From assembly GCF_000614975.1 (NCBI RefSeq), contig NZ_BALM01000010.1, positions 1-64,000 on the forward strand: a DNA stretch of 64,000 nucleotides, in the 5' to 3' direction. The stretch's first letter is position 1. Each line of letters opens with the position of its first letter. Below are positions 18,220 through 28,100 of the stretch, piece by piece. Made by a program: the position numbers and the translations under genes. Source of the DNA: Shewanella marina JCM 15074. Lineage in GTDB: Bacteria > Pseudomonadota > Gammaproteobacteria > Enterobacterales > Shewanellaceae. The notes under the pieces were generated by a model. The model did no database searches. It was not told the origin of the DNA and saw nothing but the letters and a program-made list of their open reading frames with translations.

Positions 18220-18761
18220 TGCTTTATCCACAATTTACGATAGAGCCATTCACCTGCAAACAGGCACCCCATTAATAGGTAGGCAATTAAGCCGTTATAA
18301 AGCGTCCAAGTGGCGAGACTAGTAAAGATTGCAGTGTAGGCTGCCATACTGCCATTTATAATAAATAATGCACACCAAATTAAGGTGACTTTTCGCAGGT
18401 AAGGTATTGCTTCTGCAGGCAATTCAGCATGCTTTAAGCGTGCGAACTTTTCAATCATGCTGGGACCATTGACTAAGGAACTCGCAAATAAAAACAGCAT
18501 AGTCACATTAATTACGATTGGATAAAATAATAACCAGTCATGTCTTTTGGCGACAAAGCTGCCAAGTGTGAGGCCGATACCGACAATCATGGGTAAAAGC
18601 ATGCTCCGTAGTGCCTGCTTTTGTAAGACTAAACGCACGACTAATAAACCGCATAACAGTAATGCGGTTGTACCAGCCGGTAGATAATTTAAGCCAAAAT
18701 AAACTGCTAATGGATAAGCGAGTAGTATTAGTCCAGTAATGATTTGCAGCATGACGCGCAT
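18216..18761 (-). CDS. COG4648 family membrane protein of the APE operon
   Basis: A 181-aa polytopic membrane protein with four to six hydrophobic segments (IITGLILLAYPLAVYFGL, MLLPMIVGIGLTLGSF, and others), and few charged residues except a Lys-Arg-rich loop with KFARLKHAELP. Such proteins are found with APE ACP and ligase genes, but their activity is not established. Its ATG shares bases with the stop codon of the upstream ACP gene (TAATG), and its stop with the ligase start. Confidence 0.78.
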   Translation of the reverse strand: MRVMLQIITGLILLAYPLAVYFGLNYLPAGTTALLLCGLLVVRLVLQKQALRSMLLPMIVGIGLTLGSFVAKRHDWLLFYPIVINVTMLFLFASSLVNGPSMIEKFARLKHAELPAEAIPYLRKVTLIWCALFIINGSMAAYTAIFTSLATWTLYNGLIAYLLMGCLFAGEWLYRKLWIKQ

Positions 18762-19009
18762 TAGTCTTTAATCAAACCTTCAATCGCATTCACTACATCA
18801 TTAACGGTACGTACTGATTTAAACTCTTCGGGTTTAATCTTTTTACCTGTCATTTGCTGTAATTTAATGACTAAATCAACTGCATCAATACTGTCCAGAT
18901 CCAATTCTTCATATAAAGATGCTTCTGGCGTAATCGCTTCTGGCTCAATTTCAAATTCTTGTTCTAGAATTTGACGAAGCATGGCAAGGATTTGTTCACG
19001 ATTTTCCAT
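18761..19009 (-). CDS. Acyl carrier protein (second APE ACP)
   Basis: An 82-aa ACP. Ser near residue 40, in LDLDSIDAVDL, is the site for the 4'-phosphopantetheine arm. The sequence is acidic and helical, as expected for an ACP. No phosphopantetheinyl transferase gene is seen in the window, so modification must come from elsewhere. It follows the first ACP with an 8-base gap. Confidence 0.92.
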   Translation of the reverse strand: MENREQILAMLRQILEQEFEIEPEAITPEASLYEELDLDSIDAVDLVIKLQQMTGKKIKPEEFKSVRTVNDVVNAIEGLIKD

Positions 19010-19017
19010 AATTGCCT

Positions 19018-19272
19018 CTAAGCGCGTTGTGATTCAATAAAACTTGCAAGCGTAGCAACACTATAGAAGTGTGCTTTAGTTGTTTCTGAATTGGCTTCAA
19101 TTTTGACATCAAATTGCTTTTTAATGGCTAAGCCTAATTCTAAAGCATCGATTGAATCTAAACCTAAGCCATCGCCAAATAGCGCGGCATCAGTATCGAT
19201 ATCATCAACTGTGACATCTTCAAGGTCTAAGCTATCAATAATAAGTTGTTTAATTTGAGTATTTAGAGTCAT
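19018..19272 (-). CDS. Acyl carrier protein (first APE ACP)
   Basis: An 84-aa ACP with GDGLGLDSIDALEL around the phosphopantetheine Ser. It carries a longer N-terminal helix than its neighbour. APE clusters usually have two ACPs, and this pair fits that. The start overlaps the end of the acyltransferase gene by 23 bases, so it is translated by coupling. Confidence 0.92.
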   Translation of the reverse strand: MTLNTQIKQLIIDSLDLEDVTVDDIDTDAALFGDGLGLDSIDALELGLAIKKQFDVKIEANSETTKAHFYSVATLASFIESQRA

Positions 19273-20071
19273 AATTATTTTCTAGTTGTTGTTTATAGAA
19301 GTTTTCCATATCCCTTGTCAGGACTCTGGCCATTTTTGATTCACTATTTTCTTGCTTATAGTCTTTATAATTAAAAGAGTTACCAATATCGATTGTCATT
19401 GTAATGGTTTGTCTTGGTATATCGTACCAAGGTTGCTGTTTGCTCAAACCTATAGTGTCAGTATGTAATACTACGGGCAACATATCAAAACCAGTTCGTA
19501 GGGCAATATTAGCGGCGCCTCTGGCAAAAGGATTGATTTTACGGCCATGTAAGGTACGTGTTCCCTCAGGAAAAATAATTAAGTTAGCCCCAGTTGTAAG
19601 TACATGCTCACAATCTTTAATGAGCATTTCTGCCCCCAGATTTGGAATATATCCCGCACGTGAGACCACTCCACGTAAAAATGGGTTACGCCATAACCCT
19701 TGTTTAACAATACAACTGGCATTGGGAATAAGGCTGATTAAAATGACCACATCAACTAACGTTGGATGATTGGCTATTATCACTCTGCTCTGGCATTTTT
19801 TGAGTAAATCCGCTTGTTGTACATTAACCTTAATTACGCCAGCCCATGCCAGCATAGCCACAAAACCTTTAAACATTTGATGCACTGCATATTGAACACG
19901 CTTGTTTTTTTGCTGCGTGCTACCGGGCCATAAACGTAATAGAGGCAATATGGTGATGGAAATTAACAAGCCACCTAAACCAAAAAAAATGTAACACAAC
20001 ACACCCGCAAGCCAACGTGGCCAGTAACTTAAACCAGTTAAGTAAGGGGCTGGTTGATAACTAAGCTGCAA
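19250..20071 (-). CDS. 1-acyl-glycerol-3-phosphate acyltransferase-like (LPLAT) protein
   Basis: A 273-aa membrane-bound acyltransferase. Seen: two N-terminal hydrophobic segments, then VIIANHPTLVDVVIL (the NHX4D motif), a FPEGTRT motif and a GAANIALRTGFDMLPV block, as in PlsC-like enzymes. It could transfer an acyl chain to the lipid part of the APE product. The start is a TTG at 20071 with GGGAG seven bases upstream. It overlaps the stop of the CLF gene by 11 bases. An ATG start is not available nearby. Confidence 0.85.
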   Translation of the reverse strand: MQLSYQPAPYLTGLSYWPRWLAGVLCYIFFGLGGLLISITILPLLRLWPGSTQQKNKRVQYAVHQMFKGFVAMLAWAGVIKVNVQQADLLKKCQSRVIIANHPTLVDVVILISLIPNASCIVKQGLWRNPFLRGVVSRAGYIPNLGAEMLIKDCEHVLTTGANLIIFPEGTRTLHGRKINPFARGAANIALRTGFDMLPVVLHTDTIGLSKQQPWYDIPRQTITMTIDIGNSFNYKDYKQENSESKMARVLTRDMENFYKQQLENNYDSKYSN

Positions 20072-20780
20072 CGTTAAGCTCCCAATACCACTCTTTGATG
20101 ATGCCTTTTACCGATTTTTTAGTGGCAATGGCATATAACAGCTGTTCAATATCGAGTGGCTTAGCGGTTTGGGGTATTTTATCCGTAAGCTTTAACGTGA
20201 TTGGGCTCGATGGCGTTGCTGTTGCTAATTGCCATGCAAATGCGAGTGGCAATTGTGGTTCATCAACATAAGGACTAAATATGGGCGGGACAGGATCATC
20301 ACCATAAACAAATAAGATTGGTTCATCTTTGTCTATTAGTTGTGCGTATGCTTCTATCATTGCTTGCGGTAGCGTTTGTTCACCTGCTGCTATTGATGTC
20401 ACAGCACAGTGATTCTGGGTCAAAATAGTAAAAATGCCGCTAGCAGTATTATGTACGGATTGGCTGAAACCAATGGGTGATAGTGCTTCATCAGCAATCA
20501 CATCTTCAAGTAGACCAATAGTACGATTTAACTCGCCATGTCGGGATGAAAAAATCGAGCGAGTCTGCGGGCTCACATCCGCTTCAAGCGCTACCGTTAA
20601 CATCATTTTGGTAAGACGACTATAGCGACGGCGCTGCATTGCAGGTACTTGAGATAATGTTGGGCTGGTTGAATTATTGATATCGACATCGTGATTATTG
20701 GGTTGAATAAGCCAATCATCTGCCGTGGGTTTTGATGGCGACCATGCACTCCAAGACAGTATGCTATATGTCAATTGCAT
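20061..20780 (-). CDS. Ketosynthase chain-length factor (ApeC type)
   Basis: A 239-aa protein, about half the length of a ketosynthase, in the family of KS-like chain-length factors. Seen: the KS-fold opening (SILSWSAWSPSKP), MQRRRYSRLTKMM and SVHNTASGIFTIL, where the active Cys of a KS is replaced, consistent with a non-catalytic CLF. It ends without the second KS half. It is the first gene of the APE operon and has AGAGG before the ATG. It should form a heterodimer with one of the downstream ketosynthases and set polyene length. Confidence 0.85.
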   Translation of the reverse strand: MQLTYSILSWSAWSPSKPTADDWLIQPNNHDVDINNSTSPTLSQVPAMQRRRYSRLTKMMLTVALEADVSPQTRSIFSSRHGELNRTIGLLEDVIADEALSPIGFSQSVHNTASGIFTILTQNHCAVTSIAAGEQTLPQAMIEAYAQLIDKDEPILFVYGDDPVPPIFSPYVDEPQLPLAFAWQLATATPSSPITLKLTDKIPQTAKPLDIEQLLYAIATKKSVKGIIKEWYWELNVAA

Positions 20781-21044
20781 TCAGTGAGCCTCTAAAATTC
20801 CATTCATTGATTAATGATTACGCCATAAGACTGAAATTCTCATCATTTAAGTCTTACTATTCAAGTAGCTGTACAGTTTACCTTATTTGACCCACTTGAT
20901 TGAAGTATGTCGAAGCTGATTACAAATATTTACTTTATTTGTGCTAATTGGGTAAATGTTTGGATAGTGTAAATACTTTACTTGAAACCATTAAGTTAAA
21001 ATAGTTAATTTAGTGTCTTTTCGTGTATAAAATGCCCTGCTAAT
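20781..21044 (-). promoter_or_regulatory. AT-rich leader between the response regulator and the APE operon
   Basis: The 264 bases upstream of the first APE gene contain no gene. The spacing and the tight packing of all later APE genes imply that the operon's promoter lies here. I cannot point to -35/-10 boxes or an operator with confidence. No terminator of the response regulator gene is clear, so some read-through is possible. Confidence 0.4.
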
Positions 21045-21668
21045 TTATTGTTGGTTGAATATATTGCATGCTTGGGTTCTGTTGGTCACACCCAGTTTAT
21101 CGAAAATAGCTGTGATGTGATTTTTAACGGTATTTTCTGAAATATTCAATAAATCAGCAATGTTTTTATTGGCATGACCATTTGAGATTAAATGTAATAC
21201 TTTAAATTGTGAAGGTGTAAGTGAACTTAACCTATCTAACTCTGCCGAGATGTGATTTTTTTGGTACATAGTGGTGTTGGGGTATTGGTAATATCCTGAG
21301 AGCATTTCCATGATTGCGGTGACTAATTCATTTACATCAATGGATTTAGAGATAAAGTCAGATGCTCCAGATTCTAAGCACTTCATTCTAATATCAATCG
21401 TATCATGCGCGCTAAGTACTATAATTGGCAATTCTGGATAGCGTTTTCTGATATAGAATAATCCCGTTTCACTGGTGGCTCCAGGCATGCGTAGATCCAT
21501 AATTAATAAGTCAATATCATCTCCATCATTATCTAAAACAGAAAATAACGCTAAATAATTATTTGCTGCTTGTATATAAACATTGGGTTGCTGCTTAATT
21601 ATGGCCGCCTCCAATCCCTCTAGAAACATAGGATGGTCATCCGCAATTATAATTTTACTTTCTGACAT
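21045..21668 (-). CDS. NarL/LuxR-type response regulator
   Basis: A 207-aa regulator. The receiver domain comes first: DDHPMF acidic pair, LLIMDLRMPG with the phosphorylated Asp, LSAHD, and ISKS with the conserved Lys. A LuxR-type helix-turn-helix follows: LTPSQFKVLHLISNG, NIAENTVKNH-like ISENTVKNHITAIFDKLG and TNRTQA. The start is the ATG at 21668 with AGAGG upstream, one base past the kinase stop; the longer frame runs into the kinase gene. It should be phosphorylated by the kinase, directly or through the kinase's own receiver domain. Its targets are unknown. The APE operon just downstream is an obvious candidate by position only. Confidence 0.9.
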   Translation of the reverse strand: MSESKIIIADDHPMFLEGLEAAIIKQQPNVYIQAANNYLALFSVLDNDGDDIDLLIMDLRMPGATSETGLFYIRKRYPELPIIVLSAHDTIDIRMKCLESGASDFISKSIDVNELVTAIMEMLSGYYQYPNTTMYQKNHISAELDRLSSLTPSQFKVLHLISNGHANKNIADLLNISENTVKNHITAIFDKLGVTNRTQACNIFNQQ

Positions 21669-21669
21669 G

Positions 21670-24600
21670 TTATGAGCCTCTTTGTAAGATCCAAGATAAT
21701 CGACCAAATTTGATCGGTTTACTGAGGAAGTAAAAGTCTGGGTAGTTTGATACTTGCTGTTTTACTGTTTTATCTTCAGAAATAATGATAATTTGTTTAC
21801 TGTTAATCGTCCCTTTTTGCTGATATGAATTAATAAGCGTTAGCCCATTATCTTCAAGTCCCAAATTAAAGTCACATACCACTAAATCTATTGGCTCACT
21901 AATGGAAAAGTTATTGATGATATTCATATCAGTAATTATTGTGACTAGATAACCACAATTTGTTAATTGTTGTTCTAATTCATAAGCATAATATTCATCA
22001 TTATCAATGACTAATGCTATTTTCTTGGGCTGACTATCTAGTGTTGATGAAGATACATCATCGGCAAGCTCAATGGCAAAGCTGAACTCTGTTCCATAGT
22101 CACAAGAATTAAGTTTTAACCTTAAATTTAAGATTTTAGAAATCTGCTGTACGATTGTTAGACCTAATCCAAATCCCGCATACTTTTCAGTTCCCCTCAC
22201 AAATGAATCATATAGTCTAGACTTAATATGTAATGGGATGCCTGGGCCGTTATCAATAATATATATTGTTGCAGAGTCAGTTTCTTGAGTGGCAATGATT
22301 TGTAACGAACCATTAGACTGCATATTTTTTAATGCATTATCTATGATGTTATTGATCATTCTAGAGAGCAAGAATTGATCTGATTTTACCCATGTTATTT
22401 GTGGGTCAATTGTAATTGATACAGTAATATTTTTGTCTTTTATTAGCCCCTTGAATCGATTAATTGCTTCAGTAAAAAAGCTTTCTAAAGAGAAGTTGCT
22501 TATTTTTGGTTTAATGATGTTTGCATCAAATTTCGATAAGTTAACAATAGATTCAACGAGTTTATCTAATAGGATAATCTCCTCCATAATCTCTTGTTTA
22601 TCTTGATCTTGTGTTAATTTTCTCTCAAGTTTCCATCGAATAGCATTGAGTGGTGCTCTTAAATCATGGCTTGCTGATGCGATAAATCGAGTTTTATCGA
22701 TATTAGCTTTAATGGCAATTTGTTGTTGTTCTTTATATTGGGCTGTTTTGTTTTTAACATCATTTGCCAGCTTTTTATTATATTCTTCTTGTTGCTTGTT
22801 TTTTACTTTTTCAATATGTAATTGGCTTGTTTTGAATTTAAGTTTGTAATAAAAAATAAGTGATATCATAGATGTTAAGATAATGAAGTAGCATATCATC
22901 ATTATTGTTGAACGATAAAATGGCTCGCTAACAATAAAGTGTTTTGTAGCAATATTACTTTCGGTTCCATCATATTTTATAATTTTTGCTTCGATTATAT
23001 ATCGACCTGGTTTGGGTTTTATTAATTTTATTTCTTTATCTGATAATCTCCACTCACTATATATTCCATCATCTTTCGATTTTATTCTATAAAAAATATT
23101 GTCATCATCTGTAATGTTGAAATTTGATGATGTTAGTTTTAATGTTATTAGGCTTGGTTCAATAAAATCATTTTTCTTGCTATTCCAGTAAATATTATCG
23201 TCAACCTTTATAGATAGAAAGCTAACATTAATATTTCTATTGTATGACTTTATGCCAGGCTGTTTAAAGTAGGTGATATTTAATAGGCTGGAAAAGTAAA
23301 TGTAATTATTAATTGTTCCACAGTTTAATCTTTGGAATTCTTGATGATTTAATCCAGAAGTGTAATCAAAGCTAATAATTTTATTGTTTTTTAATTGAGA
23401 TAATCCATGTGATGTTGCAATCCATATATTTCCAAGTTGGTCTTCAGTCATGCATATTGGGTTGAAATTATTATGTTTGTTTTCTATTTCATACTTATGT
23501 AATCTATGTGTTTTATCATTTTTATTTAAATAATATAAACCATCATCTAATGTTATTACCCATAACTTTTCTTTATTCTCGTATAATGTAATAGGAATTT
23601 GTGGCCCATCAATCATGGTCAGTGGGATTGTAGTATTTTCAAAATCATTTATATCGATTGATACAACGCCTTTTCTTTGAGTTGCAATAATAAGTTTATT
23701 ATTAATTAAGGCACTATCTACAGGCATGATTATACCTGTCTTTCTTCTTTTATCTATTGTAAGAGTGTTGTTTTTAATTTTTGCTAAGAATAATTCTGTT
23801 GAGCTGGTAAGAATAAAATAATTTGAGTCAATTATTTTATGGATTGAAATTAAGCGTATTTTTTTTGGTAAATTCAATATTAATATTTCAGAAGTATTGT
23901 TTTTAATTATTTTAATTATTTTATTTGATGAGGATAAGTAATAGTTGTTATCTTGAGATAGAATAGTGTCATTATGTTTTTTAGATTCGAATTTTTTAGT
24001 TACGATAGCATCTGTGAACTGAAATGTATGAAGTTCATTCTGTGTTGATACCTTTAGTGTGTTTTCATTAGTTCCGGTATATTTTATATGGATATCATCT
24101 TTGTTATTAAAAATGTACTGCCAATTAGGGTGATTTTTTTTATTTGGGATTCGGTAAAGCCCATCTGTTGTTCCAACAAAAATACTACCATTAGAGTGAA
24201 TGTTAGCTGTTAATGCCATATCTGCATTATTGTATTTTTCATTTTTACTATTTGGTATTATCGAATATTCTCTTATTAAATTATCTATATTGAATTTTTC
24301 AATACCTTTTCTGGTTACAGCATAAATATATTCATTATCTGTAATGAAGGATGATATCATATTACTTCTCAAAGTATTATTTTTTGTATTAAATTTTTTT
24401 ATCAATTGCTCATTTTTGTATACAAAAATTCCTTTTCCAAAAATACTTATCCAAAGCTGACCATTTTTATCGATTTTTGTGGCACGAACATCCTGTTCAT
24501 TTTTATTAAAATTCTGTAATTTTATTTTTTTAATTGAATTTGTTTGTAAGTTATATTGGTAATATTCGGATAATGTAGATATTAAAATATTAGCATTATC

Positions 24601-25128
24601 TATTTTATATATAATGCTTGTGTTTTGTAATCTAGGATCATCACTGAATTTTGAAACTGAGTGATTGCTTAAGTTGATTTTTATTATTTTTCTATTTGAT
24701 ACTGATAAAGCATACTCATCATTGATAAATGTAATGTTGTTTGATCGAGTTAATAATTTATCATTATCTTTGATAGAGGATGGCTTGAGATTGTAAATGT
24801 TAATAATATCAATGCCATTTAGATTTAATACCCACATCTCATTTTTATAATTTATGATTTTGGTGATGACATTAGAGCTAATTGAATATTCTAGAGAGTT
24901 GTTTTTAGTTAGGTTGGTAATTCCTAAACCATCGATAATACTTATACCGTTAGGACTTCCTACCCATATTCTGTTTAATGGGTCTTCTGCAATAGTATAT
25001 ATGCTGCTACCCACCAAGCCGGTCTCTAGATCCCAATTTTTGGCATAAGGTTTTTCTATATGATATGAAAAAGAAGGAGAGGATATGATAAATGTAATAA
25101 ATATTATAATAATTATTTTAAATAACAT
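21670..25128 (-). CDS. Hybrid sensor kinase with periplasmic beta-propeller (Reg_prop, Y_Y_Y)
   Basis: A 1152-aa membrane kinase. The start is the ATG at 25128, with AAGGAGAG in front. A signal anchor (IIIIIFITFIISS) is followed by about 650 residues of propeller repeats with motifs such as EDPLNRIWVGSPNGI, DKNGQLWISIFGKGI and EDQLGNIWIATSHGL, and then a Y_Y_Y-type segment (YSEWRL). A membrane span lies near residue 745. HisKA has ASHDLRAPLNAIRW with the His near 820. The HATPase domain has NNIIDNALKN, DNGPGIP and GFGLGLTIV. A receiver domain closes the protein, with its Asp near 1083 in VVCDFNLG. The family is known for sensing polysaccharide or other outside cues. Unlike many, it has no attached AraC domain. 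The gene is far richer in AT, Asn and Lys than its neighbours. Confidence 0.92.
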   Translation of the reverse strand: MLFKIIIIIFITFIISSPSFSYHIEKPYAKNWDLETGLVGSSIYTIAEDPLNRIWVGSPNGISIIDGLGITNLTKNNSLEYSISSNVITKIINYKNEMWVLNLNGIDIINIYNLKPSSIKDNDKLLTRSNNITFINDEYALSVSNRKIIKINLSNHSVSKFSDDPRLQNTSIIYKIDNANILISTLSEYYQYNLQTNSIKKIKLQNFNKNEQDVRATKIDKNGQLWISIFGKGIFVYKNEQLIKKFNTKNNTLRSNMISSFITDNEYIYAVTRKGIEKFNIDNLIREYSIIPNSKNEKYNNADMALTANIHSNGSIFVGTTDGLYRIPNKKNHPNWQYIFNNKDDIHIKYTGTNENTLKVSTQNELHTFQFTDAIVTKKFESKKHNDTILSQDNNYYLSSSNKIIKIIKNNTSEILILNLPKKIRLISIHKIIDSNYFILTSSTELFLAKIKNNTLTIDKRRKTGIIMPVDSALINNKLIIATQRKGVVSIDINDFENTTIPLTMIDGPQIPITLYENKEKLWVITLDDGLYYLNKNDKTHRLHKYEIENKHNNFNPICMTEDQLGNIWIATSHGLSQLKNNKIISFDYTSGLNHQEFQRLNCGTINNYIYFSSLLNITYFKQPGIKSYNRNINVSFLSIKVDDNIYWNSKKNDFIEPSLITLKLTSSNFNITDDDNIFYRIKSKDDGIYSEWRLSDKEIKLIKPKPGRYIIEAKIIKYDGTESNIATKHFIVSEPFYRSTIMMICYFIILTSMISLIFYYKLKFKTSQLHIEKVKNKQQEEYNKKLANDVKNKTAQYKEQQQIAIKANIDKTRFIASASHDLRAPLNAIRWKLERKLTQDQDKQEIMEEIILLDKLVESIVNLSKFDANIIKPKISNFSLESFFTEAINRFKGLIKDKNITVSITIDPQITWVKSDQFLLSRMINNIIDNALKNMQSNGSLQIIATQETDSATIYIIDNGPGIPLHIKSRLYDSFVRGTEKYAGFGLGLTIVQQISKILNLRLKLNSCDYGTEFSFAIELADDVSSSTLDSQPKKIALVIDNDEYYAYELEQQLTNCGYLVTIITDMNIINNFSISEPIDLVVCDFNLGLEDNGLTLINSYQQKGTINSKQIIIISEDKTVKQQVSNYPDFYFLSKPIKFGRLSWILQRGS

Positions 25129-25179
25129 ATCTCTCCTTTGATGTGAGTTGATATTAAATATCTCACTCACATCAAGTCG

Positions 25180-28100
25180 TTATGGTTTGAATCTAACTAA
25201 TATGACTGGGATTAATAAAAATAACAACCACGATGTTGTCCCCCCTGAGTTAGTTGTTGTTGGTGAAGCCGTTACTGTAATGGATTGTTGTCTTGTGAAC
25301 TCTCCGTCAGTTACACTAACCATAAAGCTTAGGCTGACTTCTCGCTCTAGCGATGGGATCTCTAACGAAATAGTTTGCGCATCCTTAATTTCACTCAAAA
25401 GAGATACGCCACCAGTTTGAGTCCAGCTATATTGCAATTCGTCTTGATTCGCATCGGTGCCATTTGCTGTAAGCGTGAGAGTGTCACCTGCAGTGAGTGA
25501 TTGACTACTTGCTGTTATTTCAAGTTCTGGTGCGAGATTAGCATTATGCTGCTTTAGTTCTTGATTCCAAGTTTGATCACTTTTTGATGAACTCGCATTA
25601 AATCGATGGATAAAGTCTCCTGACGTCGGTGTTGTCATTGCTATCGGTAGGGCAATACTCATCGATTTAGCCATTGCAGCCTGATTGATGGTCATTTGAA
25701 TTTTATTACCGTTAGCATTTACGCCATCGATATCTTCAGCAAGTTGGAAACTTTCATGTAGTTCAATATCAAATTGATACTTAATTTCTTGATTAAGTGG
25801 ATTATCAACAATATTAAGCATTAGTGGGATGGTATCATTTGCACTAATGTTTTCTATATTTCCTAATATTTCAAATGGTTGTCCTTGTTGTTGAACTATC
25901 ATTTGAGTCGTACCAAGTGAAACTAAAGTGTCTTCATTAGTATTGCGTTCAAATACCTCAACGTAACTGTAATAATTTGATTTATCTTCTAGCATACCTT
26001 GCCAATTAATTGTTACGGGTAAGCTTTCAAATGGAGTTCGTTTACTACTAGGGATTACATTCATAGGTAAGATACTATTAGCCATATTAACGATATCAAC
26101 TCTAATCTTATCAATATCTAATGAACTCGCTTTGAAGTTCCATACCATCACCCAATACTGGCCTGTGTTCTCACTATCAATGATACATTTTTCATCCCCG
26201 TTTCCGGGTAGTGTTGAAGCACAAATAAGCTCTACTTCTTGTGGTTTATTGTCATTGTTACTGTCGATACCGACAAAGAGATCGATATCTTCACTGCTTG
26301 TGTCTGCGATATAGAATTCAATATCACCTGTCATTTCATCAGTTACATCAAGAGTAAAATAAGCGATGCCATCAGCAATATCATCAAATGGTGTTGCAGT
26401 ATTTGAGTCTTGGCTTGCTTGTAATTCTTCACTTATTGCTTTAACTAGCGGGGTATTGGTAAAAAGAATTTGCTGAGGACGTCTAAATATATAACTTTCT
26501 AAGTCAAATCCGGCTTCGCTCCAATAATATGCTTGGTTAATTTTTTCAGGGACGACAGCAACGAGTGGCTTAAATCGCATTGGCAACGTTAATGTATCGA
26601 GTGTACCTGTAGGCTTGATATTAATGCTGGTATCAAGCCACTCATCTTTACTAAAGCTTTTAAAGGTTGCTGTAATATCAACACTGACAACATCGCCTTT
26701 TTTGACACTGATAGTTTCAGGCTCAAAGGTGATGGAATCAATATTAAAGTTGCGACCTTGCATACTAAATTGCCAATCTGCATCTGCGGTGGCTTTAAAT
26801 TCACGTGTCCAAGTACAACTTCCTGCACATTCACCGTTAATCAAATAAGCACTATTAAGTGATGGAATCATGCCTCCACTTTCTGGATTTGCGGCTAAAT
26901 ATTGCTCGTTGGTAATGTTGAGTAATAAGCCTGCATTGACTGCTTTATCAACTTGGATCATACCTGCACCACGATCCCAAATATCAGCAGTTGTAGTACG
27001 GTCCTCTTTTTTCATTGATGTGCTTGCGGTCATCATCATCGCTGATTGAATTTCTGCAACTGACCAATCAGGGTGAACTTGTTTCATTAATGCAGCAGCA
27101 CCTGCAATATGAGGTGATGCCATTGATGTTCCAGTTAGAAATGAATAATTACTTGGACTTGGGGCTGAGTGGAATGGTTGTTCATCTGTATAAGCCGCAT
27201 AAATATCAGTCCCTGGAGCTGCAATATGTGGCACTAATAGCTCCGGATATTGACTATAAGGTCCTCGTGAAGATGAAGCATTAATAATATTAGCTTGAGA
27301 GTTATCAATAACTGTTGTACCGGCATTAATCATTAATGTTGCTGTCGTTTCGTTATTCATCCACTCATATAAATTGATGCCATCTTGTTCTGATATTTGT
27401 ATTCCTGGAATAGGATAAGGGATGGAGTATAAAGCGGTATTAGAGTCCGCTACATTACGAATAATGATACCCAATGCACCATGACGCTCAACATTACGAG
27501 CTTTAGTAAATAAGCTTGAACCGCCTCTATCGCATAGGATGATCTTATCTTTAATTTCAGGGTAGTTTCTGAAGCTAAAAAAATTACAGGTTTTTCGATT
27601 GGCATCAATATCACCAGCATATATCACTTCAGCTGAAACTGGGTTTTCAACTCCACCTATGCCATTAATTGCTGCTAGTGGATTTAGGGAGTCATCTGCA
27701 CCGGTAATGGTTTTTTCAATGGTTCGGCCATGGCTAGCATTTGCAACTATGGTTGTCCAAGGAGCGAGATGACCTACCGTTGACGCACTTGATCCAGAGT
27801 TACCTGCAGATAGCGCGACAAAAATTCCTGCATTATTTGCAGCAAGAAATGCTAAGTCGAGTGCATTATTCCAAGGTAATGGTCCTTCACCACTAGGGCC
27901 AATAGACATATTAATGACATTAACATTGTTCTCAATGGCATCTTCAACAGCCTTTACCATCGCATCCGGGTCACAGCCACCAATAGGCGCACAAACTTGG
28001 AATGAAATAATGTTTGCATGCGGCGCAACGCCTGATAATTCAGTTATGTTGGTTCCATCAATAGGAAATCCAGAACTTTGTTCTGTATTCCCATGCTTAT

